A stretch of 7,741 nt of DNA from positions 1 to 7,741 of the forward strand of contig CANNJG010000090.1 of the NCBI GenBank assembly GCA_947504795.1. Reading direction: 5' to 3'. Both the position numbers and the translations under genes were made by a program. Position 1 is the first letter of the stretch, and each line of letters begins with the position of its first letter. Of the stretch, positions 1 to 5,685 are shown one piece after another. Origin of the DNA: Legionellaceae bacterium (GTDB lineage: Bacteria > Pseudomonadota > Gammaproteobacteria > Legionellales > Legionellaceae). The notes under the pieces were generated by a model. The model ran no database searches. It was not told where the DNA came from and saw nothing but the letters and a program-made list of their open reading frames with translations.

Positions 1-114
1 AATGAACAATGGCAAACACGTCGTTACTTGGATATGGATGAATTTAATGATTGGCTGGCTGATAAAGACATGGGTAAGTCAAATGTTCTTGAAATTAACA
101 AACTGATTAATTAA
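1..114 (+). CDS. C-terminal fragment of an unidentified protein, cut by the window edge
   Basis: Frame 1 is open from the first base to a TAA at 112-114 and gives 37 residues, including WQTRRYLDMDEFNDWLADKD and ending in KLIN. The composition (aromatic, acidic, amphipathic) looks like real coding sequence rather than chance. The gene's 5' part lies outside the window. I do not recognise the family. Because an IS3 transposase remnant lies 90 bp downstream, it could belong to another mobile element, but nothing in these residues proves that. No terminator-like hairpin follows. Confidence 0.5.
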   Translation, partial: NEQWQTRRYLDMDEFNDWLADKDMGKSNVLEINKLIN

Positions 115-201
115 AATATGGGCTCAATGGGATGAATTGGCGCGAATTTACAGCACTTTTAGGACTTGACCGGTTAAATATCAAAAAATGGCTAAAGTCG
201 A

Positions 202-609
202 GATTTTAAAACGTTGAAATATAGACCGGAGTTCCCCGTGCGGTGCCAATCACTGCAACACGGCGAAGCATTTTTTCAGCAGTTTTTCCCTTGGTATAAC
301 CAGGAGCATTACCATTCAGGGATCGCTTGGTTAACGCCAGAATCCCTACATTATCAGCGAGATCAGGCTATTCTCGAGCAACGACATGCCGTTCTTATGC
401 AGGCCTTTCTTGCTCATCCGGAGCGCTTTAATCATAAGCAACCACAACTCAAAAAACTACCGAAAGCGGTGTATATTAATCCACCACAATCAAGTGAAAC
501 AAAAAATAAATCTGGACAATCAGAGGTCTGTCTGGCACGCTCCGCTACAGCTAATGCAACAACCCTAGCTGATCCGCTGCCGGTCTTAGATTGTCACGCG
601 ATAGCGTAA
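202..609 (+). pseudogene. IS3-family transposase (OrfB), 3' remnant
   Basis: The reading frame gives DFKTLKYRPEFPVR, then a stretch with FFPWYNQEHYHSGIAWLTPE, then AHPERF and AVYINPP. This is the conserved C-terminal end of IS3-family OrfB (rve_3, integrase core) proteins. In that family the last catalytic glutamate of the DDE triad lies a few residues before the F-K-T-L-K motif. Here homology starts right at that motif: a stop lies at 193-195 and the preceding bases do not encode the usual Asn-Pro-Ser-Glu-Ser run. All three catalytic residues are therefore missing and the fragment cannot be active. The only start codon in frame is a TTG at 214, probably not a real start. After INPP (about 485) the frame runs on for some 40 residues unlike the family, crossing into the 3' end of the minus-strand gene, so the original stop was probably lost. 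Between 115 and 201 I see only a chance-sized 25-codon frame (132-209). Confidence 0.85.
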
Positions 610-3028
610 TATCGGCGATTCTCACCTCATCAAGATGACGGCCCGCCGCCAAATCAACGGCCCGTGAGCGCTGCGCCACATACGCGGCCGGGGCGCGCCC
701 GCCCGCCACGCGCGCCCCGGGCGTCTCCCCGCGTGTTAACGCAAAATCGAAACCGAGGCCAGAAGAAGATGAAGACAAAGGGAACCACGATTTATCCGCT
801 GTCCCTGTATAATTATCAAACGTAAGAACCCTGGGCAGGTTTTCTTCATTAAACGAAGGCAACGGATCGAATGAGCGGTCGGGTCTACAATACTCATGCG
901 CAATATGCGCAGGCACATCTCGTTGCGCCTTACCAACCTTCATCCAAGCTGCTAGTTGTTCGTGATAGTTCGATCTATCATAATTAGTCACATAGGTATC
1001 TAGAGCTGTAATCAATGAATGGAAATCAAACTGTAGTTTTTTACTGAGGGCGGTTGCTGGAGATGAAGGGAAGAAAGAAAAAACACCCGTTGGCTGAGGT
1101 TGTTCTAAACTTTTTTTAAGCGACTCATATTCTGTTGCTGTAAAAGATGTGTTTTTGTAGTTATCGATGGTAGCTTGTTGTATTTTTGAACTTATTTGAC
1201 CCGCGAGCGTTTGTAATTGACGAAATTCACCATCGTTTAAATTTTTTAAAACAAAACTCATATCATAGTGTGCGTTTTGATAAGTGATGCCGTGTTGTTG
1301 ATAAGAAAGTCCTATCTGTTCCTGTGCCTCAATTTTTTCTAACATCAATGCTCTGGTTTCATCATCCAAATGAGGTTCTAACATTCGCTGCATATGCGTA
1401 TCTTTAGCCCAATAAGCATATTCATAAGCGGTGCAATGAAACGTTCTTCCCGAATAATCGGTGAATTTACCCGGTGTTCGAAGGAGTGTTTGTTTGTCTT
1501 CTGATGACTCTAAAATAGCTTGTGCTTCATCTTGTTTTCCTTTTGCTACATCGTTCAAAAGCACACGGGCATTAAACGCAGGTAAAGCACGACAGACTTC
1601 AACAACTTCTTTAGGAAGTCTTTCCCATTGTACATCGCCTAATTTATCCATGAGTGCGATAGGCGCGATATCAATCGTAATAACGGCTTCATCTTGAGGC
1701 GTGACGATGTCGCGATGCAGGCATGCTTCATGACGAACCTCGGCAAAATAACTTTGATTTTGGGGTGTTGTGGGAAGAATATTCGAAGCATCAGTACAAA
1801 TTAAACCTTTATTGGTGATAAAAACACTATGATCACCCTGTGCTTCAGTATCCAAGAACATGAAATCATCCATGTGTGGGTTTTCTTTCGTAGCCGTCAC
1901 GGTGCGGTAGGTGGCTTCAAATTTTTGGATAATTGCATCTTTATCGTTTTCAGGCCCTGTGGTGCTTAAACTAGGCGATAAAGCAAATTCATTGTTGTCT
2001 TGATGGGCATTACAAAAATCGATGATAGCCGCCTCCACATCACCACCACGGCTGAGTGTTTGTCCTACAAGCGCTACTAGCGCTTGACTTAAATGAGGCG
2101 ATTTATCCAAAATCTCACCGAAATTTTTATCGCTAATCTTCTTGGCACGACAATAGACGTTTAAAAAGCCTAAATAAAACTGGGTTAAAATCGATAATCG
2201 CTCAGCCTTTTCAGAGGAAATGGATGAGCTGTCAAAATAAAAAGGGGAGCCTTCTAAGGTGCTCTGCAAATTCGGCGCACAAATCCCAAACAACGCCTCG
2301 ATGTATTCACGAGATGTTGTGTGTGCATCAAACCCCATCAGGTTATTTACATAAGGCCTATCAACTATTTGCTCTTGACGATTTGCATCGGTTCTTTTTT
2401 TAAAAAAATCATTGGGCACGCCATATTGAGTGGCTAATAAATCTTGAATATTTTCAAAAGAAGCGTTCAATGGCAAAGCATCTAATACTTTCTGGATAAG
2501 TTTTGTCCGAGGGCCTGACTTTCCTAATGTTAGTCTTGGAAAGACCTCGTGTATTTTATTATACAAAGGAGATAGGGGTGTCCCTCGACTATCATTGCCT
2601 CGATTGATGGTAAAGACGGGGTTTACAACACGAGACATCGGGTCTTGAACGCTTGGTCTTAACTGAATGCCGTATAAATTGGAAGGCCTTTTCAAAAAAC
2701 TGTTCACAACAGTTTCATAACTATCTCGCATACCAACAACGGCTTCAAGATATAGATTGATTTGATCGAGTCGTTCTTTTTTTGCGCGGTAAAGCGCATC
2801 GCCTTCTTCTAGTAAGGATAGATGGAATTCAAGTGTACTTTTATACGATTCCAATTCATTGAAAGCACCACCCTCAAAAAATGCCCTCAACTCCACATTT
2901 GATTTGCACGTGTTATCCGTGCTCACATCAATACCTGCAATAAATGGCACAAGTAGATGAACGCGATTGCTTGTAGGATTAATGTAAATGTAGAAAAAAT
3001 TGCTTGGTTCATTCAAGGGGATTAGCAT
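551..3028 (-). CDS. Large effector-like protein of unknown function with a GC-rich appended tail
   Basis: Encodes 825 residues with no signal peptide and no convincing membrane segment, so it is probably cytosolic or secreted by a non-Sec route. The N-terminal part contains a likely helical, charged segment (about 55-110). Residues 485-575 (ending an A-x-x-IL helix, then TDYSGRTFHCTAYEYAYWAK and HMQRML) have an ankyrin-like helix-turn-helix look. Residues 695-766 contain VGKAQRDVPAHIAHEYCRPD, FNEENLPRVLTF and a serine run before GLGFDFAL. I associate this C-terminal module from memory with large uncharacterised Legionella-type proteins, several thought to be Dot/Icm effectors; I could not check this. 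Residues 767-825 are Ala/Arg/Gly-rich, come from the GC-rich segment, and overlap the transposase remnant in antiparallel; the ancestral protein probably ended near residue 766. The ATG at 3028 has no good Shine-Dalgarno sequence but has a perfect TATAAT about 34 bp upstream. Function is unknown; effector status is inference. Confidence 0.8.
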   Translation of the reverse strand: MLIPLNEPSNFFYIYINPTSNRVHLLVPFIAGIDVSTDNTCKSNVELRAFFEGGAFNELESYKSTLEFHLSLLEEGDALYRAKKERLDQINLYLEAVVGMRDSYETVVNSFLKRPSNLYGIQLRPSVQDPMSRVVNPVFTINRGNDSRGTPLSPLYNKIHEVFPRLTLGKSGPRTKLIQKVLDALPLNASFENIQDLLATQYGVPNDFFKKRTDANRQEQIVDRPYVNNLMGFDAHTTSREYIEALFGICAPNLQSTLEGSPFYFDSSSISSEKAERLSILTQFYLGFLNVYCRAKKISDKNFGEILDKSPHLSQALVALVGQTLSRGGDVEAAIIDFCNAHQDNNEFALSPSLSTTGPENDKDAIIQKFEATYRTVTATKENPHMDDFMFLDTEAQGDHSVFITNKGLICTDASNILPTTPQNQSYFAEVRHEACLHRDIVTPQDEAVITIDIAPIALMDKLGDVQWERLPKEVVEVCRALPAFNARVLLNDVAKGKQDEAQAILESSEDKQTLLRTPGKFTDYSGRTFHCTAYEYAYWAKDTHMQRMLEPHLDDETRALMLEKIEAQEQIGLSYQQHGITYQNAHYDMSFVLKNLNDGEFRQLQTLAGQISSKIQQATIDNYKNTSFTATEYESLKKSLEQPQPTGVFSFFPSSPATALSKKLQFDFHSLITALDTYVTNYDRSNYHEQLAAWMKVGKAQRDVPAHIAHEYCRPDRSFDPLPSFNEENLPRVLTFDNYTGTADKSWFPLSSSSSGLGFDFALTRGETPGARVAGGRAPAAYVAQRSRAVDLAAGRHLDEVRIADITLSRDNLRPAADQLGLLH
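611..740. repeat. GC-rich segment, probable dispersed palindromic element in a coding frame
   Basis: Counting bases, 641-740 is 79% GC, while the adjoining 741-840 is 46% and most of the window is visibly AT-rich. The segment is rich in CG dinucleotides and GCGC runs and holds a strong inverted repeat (688-720). On the minus strand it stays open and supplies most of the Ala/Arg/Gly-rich tail of the 825-residue protein. The sharp compositional edge near 733, just after the codons for the conserved F-D-F-A-L-T-R end, marks a likely insertion boundary. The other edge is less clear, somewhere between 550 and 620. Only one copy is in the window, so calling it a repeat family is inference. Confidence 0.45.
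688..720. repeat. Perfect 11-bp GC inverted repeat (hairpin)
   Basis: CCGGGGCGCGC (688-698) is the exact reverse complement of GCGCGCCCCGG (710-720), with an 11-base loop. An outer pair, CGCGG (683-687) with CCGCG (729-733), can extend the stem across an eight-base bulge. All 11 pairs of the inner stem are G-C, so it would be very stable in RNA or single-stranded DNA. No T-run follows on either strand, so it is not a standard intrinsic terminator. Confidence 0.75.
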
Positions 3029-3061
3029 GATCTAAAGTCGTTTTCTATTCGGCATGCCTTT

Positions 3062-3092
3062 ATTATAGCTTAATTTAAAAATTTATTTCCAA
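3062..3092 (-). promoter_or_regulatory. Candidate promoter of the 825-residue effector-like gene
   Basis: Read on the minus strand, a perfect TATAAT lies at 3067-3062, about 34 bp before the ATG at 3028, a normal distance for a short leader. The -35 is weak: TTGGAA at 3092-3087 matches TTGACA in four of six positions with a long 19-bp spacer. Weak -35 boxes are common in activator-dependent promoters, so regulation by a bound activator is possible. Position and -10 quality support the call; the -35 does not. Confidence 0.45.
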
Positions 3093-3141
3093 CTTAATAC
3101 GATTGGGCTTCATGCTTTGAGCAATTTTTATTATCATTTAT

Positions 3142-3172
3142 TTGACAAAACATAGAAATCACGAGGTAGTAT
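3142..3172 (+). promoter_or_regulatory. Possible distal promoter with a consensus -35
   Basis: A perfect TTGACA at 3142-3147 is followed 19 bp later by TAGTAT (3167-3172), four of six against TATAAT. It would give a leader of about 145 bases for the plus-strand C80-like gene. The long spacer and weak -10 make it less likely than the closer promoter at 3261-3289. It could serve as a second start or be chance in AT-rich DNA. Confidence 0.25.
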
Positions 3173-3260
3173 AGATAAATATCTTCAAATTAGGCATTTC
3201 TAATAAACCAATATAAACCGGTCTAAAAACTAATCCCGCTTCTTTATACGAATCGGTAAT

Positions 3261-3289
3261 TTGAATAAATCAATATCGTCTTCTATAAA
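3261..3289 (+). promoter_or_regulatory. Candidate proximal promoter of the C80-like gene
   Basis: TTGAAT (3261-3266, four of six) and TATAAA (3284-3289, five of six) are separated by the ideal 17 bp. The expected transcription start near 3296 leaves a leader of about 28 bases before the ATG at 3324. A small inverted repeat, GATAG (3293-3297) with CTATC (3302-3306), lies right at the expected start. Confidence 0.5.
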
Positions 3290-3323
3290 TTAGATAGGCT
3301 ACTATCCAATTGCGTTGTCATTG

Positions 3324-4781
3324 ATGATATATTCTGTTGGTTCCAATGCGGACATTTTAACCCAATCTCTGGCTGAGGGATTTTTCTCAACCCAAAAACG
3401 TCAAGCACTTGAAGATAAAAGCAAGCTAAGTCTGCTTGAAACCGCTCAGGGGATGGTTAATGGTCTTCTTCCAAATCCCTCGTCCAAAAAGACAGCTCCA
3501 GCATGGTCCAAATTTGAGGATAACAATAGTACAACAGATGATTCCGTGACGCTGGCTGGGCATACCGATGACACACATGGCACGGTTGGTGGCGCCTCAC
3601 CACGCGATATAGCCAAAGGACTCGCAAAAAAATACGGGTCTAACAAACAGCTTCTGACCGAAGTCATTTTAGTAGCCTGTGAGAGTGGATCACAGATAAA
3701 ACGGGAGGGAATGTTCTATGGAAGCAAGGTTTCAGAACCTTTTGCTCAGGAATTAGCCGATGAAATGCTGAAAGTGGGGTTCACTCATAAAAATCTACAA
3801 ATTCTATCCGCAAAACCGCCTGAAGGTGCTGTTGCAATGAGGGTTAGCGTCGTCACTCAGTCGAATACTAATCAACAACGCCTCGGTCAAGTTTCAGCCT
3901 TTGCATACATGGATAAAGATAATTCTCAAGGACTCGCCAAATCGGCTAATCAGGTCATAAAGGAACTATGGCAAACAAAAAAGGGAGAAACTTATCAAGA
4001 AGCCTTTAGAAAAAATGCGGGATCTTTCAAACCTAAAAATCAATCACGACAAGACCCAACCGTTTATCTAACGGAAATATTAAACAAGCGAGGACCTTTG
4101 AAAAGATTACTTGATGCGATTTATCAAACCCCTCTTTTTTCAAAGACCCTGCTGGCAGGTATTTCTGCAATAAAACAAAAACAACAAAAAGCTCGTGAAG
4201 AAATAGTACTACTTAAAAGTAGTATTGAAGTTTCTGTTAACAACAAAATAGCAAAAAATTGGTCTGGGCGCGACAAATGGCTAAGATTAAGTGAGTACTT
4301 GGACTGTATGTCTGAATCATCTATTCCTAACCAAAACGCATGGAAGCGTTTATCGTCATATCGGGACAAATTTCAAGACAATACAAAAACCTTAGGCCTA
4401 AACAGCACCCCCCCGACTTATAAACAAATGTTTGATAAAGTCGAGCAACATCAAAATAAAATTGAGAAATTAGCAGGCCATGTAAATGAAAAGAAAAAAA
4501 GCATCATTAGTTTCATGGAAAAATACGTTGAAAAACATAATAAAAATGGAACCCCTGATCCAAAACATAAACCCAAAATTGAAGTTATGAAAGCCCTAAA
4601 AAGCTATATCGAAAATCCAACCGCAACGACTTGGAATAGTATTGCCGACGCAACCCAAAAGAATCCTGGTTGGGATGCTGGGTATTTCTCCCAAGTTAGC
4701 AACGTTCATGACCAAATATCTCAGCTAAAAAATACCGACAATGATTTTGAAGGTAATCATTCCCGACCTAACAAGCCCTAG
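3324..4781 (+). CDS. Putative peptidase C80-like (caspase-fold, clan CD) protein, effector candidate
   Basis: Encodes 485 residues from the ATG at 3324 (a TTG at 3315 would add three; neither has a clear Shine-Dalgarno sequence). Around residues 74-180 there is a pattern like the C80 autoprocessing domain of MARTX and large clostridial toxins: a hydrophobic strand ending in Gly-His (LAGH, His80), then GTVGGASPRDIAKGLAKKYG, then a hydrophobic strand into Cys (EVILVACESG, Cys119), then a helix (FAQELADEML) and a later strand with LSAKPPEGA. In known C80 domains the dyad is a His after a strand and a Cys about 45 residues on (His653 and Cys698 in TcdB). Here the gap is 39, and His85-Gly86 is an alternative His. 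The usual GHG is GHT, so activity is uncertain. Residues about 190-485 are charged, lysine-rich and helical, with likely coiled coil near 275-305 and 370-410. No signal peptide is seen. It is divergent from the 825-residue gene; both may be secreted effectors (inference). Confidence 0.8.
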   Translation: MIYSVGSNADILTQSLAEGFFSTQKRQALEDKSKLSLLETAQGMVNGLLPNPSSKKTAPAWSKFEDNNSTTDDSVTLAGHTDDTHGTVGGASPRDIAKGLAKKYGSNKQLLTEVILVACESGSQIKREGMFYGSKVSEPFAQELADEMLKVGFTHKNLQILSAKPPEGAVAMRVSVVTQSNTNQQRLGQVSAFAYMDKDNSQGLAKSANQVIKELWQTKKGETYQEAFRKNAGSFKPKNQSRQDPTVYLTEILNKRGPLKRLLDAIYQTPLFSKTLLAGISAIKQKQQKAREEIVLLKSSIEVSVNNKIAKNWSGRDKWLRLSEYLDCMSESSIPNQNAWKRLSSYRDKFQDNTKTLGLNSTPPTYKQMFDKVEQHQNKIEKLAGHVNEKKKSIISFMEKYVEKHNKNGTPDPKHKPKIEVMKALKSYIENPTATTWNSIADATQKNPGWDAGYFSQVSNVHDQISQLKNTDNDFEGNHSRPNKP

Positions 4782-4843
4782 ACGGTATTTTCGGAAAAAA
4801 TAAGCCATTCATTGTTTAGTTAAAAAGGAGGGTATTGATAAGA

Positions 4844-4873
4844 TTGTAAAAAATCATAAATAAGAGCTATTAT
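4844..4873 (+). promoter_or_regulatory. Candidate promoter of the DUF4142 lipoprotein gene
   Basis: TTGTAA (4844-4849, four of six) and TATTAT (4868-4873, five of six) are 18 bp apart, with an expected start near 4880 and a leader of about 43 bases. A TATAAA at 4886-4891 is an alternative -10 but has no good -35. The region is very AT-rich, so chance matches are easy. Confidence 0.35.
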
Positions 4874-4909
4874 TAATCTGCTGATTATAAATTGTCAGAA
4901 TAATCATTC

Positions 4910-4915
4910 AAGGAG
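4910..4915 (+). promoter_or_regulatory. Strong ribosome binding site fixing the start of the lipoprotein gene
   Basis: AAGGAG lies seven bases before the ATG at 4923. It is the best placed Shine-Dalgarno sequence in the window and confirms that start, which also gives a proper lipoprotein signal peptide. Confidence 0.8.
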
Positions 4916-4922
4916 AGAAGAG

Positions 4923-5501
4923 ATGAAAATAAAACCAATGATCGTTGCAGTGCCGGTCGTGTTTACCCTTCTAACAGGATGTACTTGGGATTCGCAAAAC
5001 CCTAATCTGAATTCATTGTGGCCTTTTAGACATGGCAACATTTTAAACATTGCGTCGAATGGAGAAATTATTCAAGAATTAATGACTATCAACAAAACGG
5101 AAATTGCCTTAACCCAATATGCTAAAACACATAGTACTTGCGCAAAAATAAAAAAACTTGCTGCCTCTTTACAGACAGTACACACGCAAAATTTGCGCGA
5201 AGTACAACATCTCAGCCATAAAACAAAAATTAAGCCCATGGTGAATTCAATGTCAAATCATATTGAACATCAAGGTCAACAAGAACTAAACCAACTGAAA
5301 ACACTCCATAATAAAGATTTTGATAAAGCGTTTATCAGAGATATGATTAATGATCATCGAAGTGCCTTGCAAATCATTGATAGCAGCATCATGCAATCAA
5401 CTAATGCAGAATTAACTGCTTATTTAAAAGCCGCGCGTGAACATTTCGTCATGCATTTAAAAAAAGCAGAGGCACAGCAACAAGAATCAAACCTCTATTA
5501 A
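4923..5501 (+). CDS. DUF4142-family lipoprotein
   Basis: Encodes 192 residues. A short basic start (MKIK), a hydrophobic stretch and the lipobox L-T-G-C give a type II signal peptide, with Cys20 as the lipidated residue; the +2 residue is Thr, which suggests outer-membrane sorting. Residues about 40-185 form the helical, ferritin-like pattern of DUF4142: an Asn-x-x-Glu first helix (SNGEIIQELM), a second helix ending near HTQNLREVQHL, then HNKDFDKAFIRDMINDHRSA with Asp140 and His145, and a last helix with His174 and His178. The family has no settled function; members are periplasmic or outer-membrane proteins, some linked to stress. It stands as a single transcription unit with its own ribosome binding site and a hairpin right after the stop. 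Family assignment is fairly secure; function is not. Confidence 0.85.
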   Translation: MKIKPMIVAVPVVFTLLTGCTWDSQNPNLNSLWPFRHGNILNIASNGEIIQELMTINKTEIALTQYAKTHSTCAKIKKLAASLQTVHTQNLREVQHLSHKTKIKPMVNSMSNHIEHQGQQELNQLKTLHNKDFDKAFIRDMINDHRSALQIIDSSIMQSTNAELTAYLKAAREHFVMHLKKAEAQQQESNLY

Positions 5502-5507
5502 ATCTTC

Positions 5508-5537
5508 AACATCCTTCGATAATTTTCGAGGGATGTT
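5508..5537 (+). terminator. Hairpin after the DUF4142 gene, possible terminator
   Basis: AACATCCTTCGA (5508-5519) pairs with TCGAGGGATGTT (5526-5537) over 12 positions with one G-U pair and a six-base loop. It starts six bases after the stop codon at 5501. There is no T-run after it on the plus strand, so it may be a weak or Rho-assisted terminator, or an mRNA 3' stabilising stem. Confidence 0.5.
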
Positions 5538-5565
5538 CATTCCCAAGAGATATCTGTTCACCTCA

Positions 5566-5583
5566 ACGCCTAAAACGCCTAAA
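5566..5583. repeat. Tandem 9-bp duplication
   Basis: ACGCCTAAA occurs twice head to tail (5566-5574 and 5575-5583). Two copies only, so it is most simply a slippage duplication; an operator function is not supported by anything else visible. Confidence 0.6.
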
Positions 5584-5616
5584 AATGTAAGATTTAAGTA
5601 CAGATGAAGTTTCTGC

Positions 5617-5644
5617 TTTACAACGTTCAGCTATAACGTAGAAT
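5617..5644 (+). promoter_or_regulatory. murJ: Candidate murJ promoter
   Basis: TTTACA (5617-5622, five of six) and TAGAAT (5639-5644, five of six) are 16 bp apart. The expected start near 5651 leaves a leader of about 35 bases before the preferred ATG at 5686. It is one of the two best-formed two-box promoter matches in the window and suggests that murJ is transcribed independently of the lipoprotein gene. Confidence 0.45.
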
Positions 5645-5685
5645 ATTTGCTTTAGAACTCGCGGAGTATGCAAGGCAAATACCTT

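Noticed and set aside
132..209. Small gene of 25 codons before the transposase remnant
   Set aside because: No ribosome binding site, no recognisable motif, and it ends at the junction with the IS remnant; size expected by chance.
688..720. Intrinsic terminator for the convergent genes
   Set aside because: The stem is very strong but no T-run follows on either strand, and it lies inside the open reading frame of the 825-residue gene rather than after it.
1461..1697. Plus-strand 78-codon frame
   Set aside because: It lies wholly inside the minus-strand 825-residue gene, has no family resemblance and no ribosome binding site.
3069..3098. Possible PmrA box (Legionella/Coxiella effector regulator) from two CTTAAT copies
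   Set aside because: The known element is a direct repeat of cTTAATatT with half-sites about 11 bp apart; here the starts are 24 bp apart, the bases after CTTAAT do not fit, and the copies overlap the minus-strand promoter.
3446..3667. Minus-strand frames opposite the C80-like gene (also 4124-4369)
   Set aside because: Both are antisense shadows of a gene with clear coding character and match no family.
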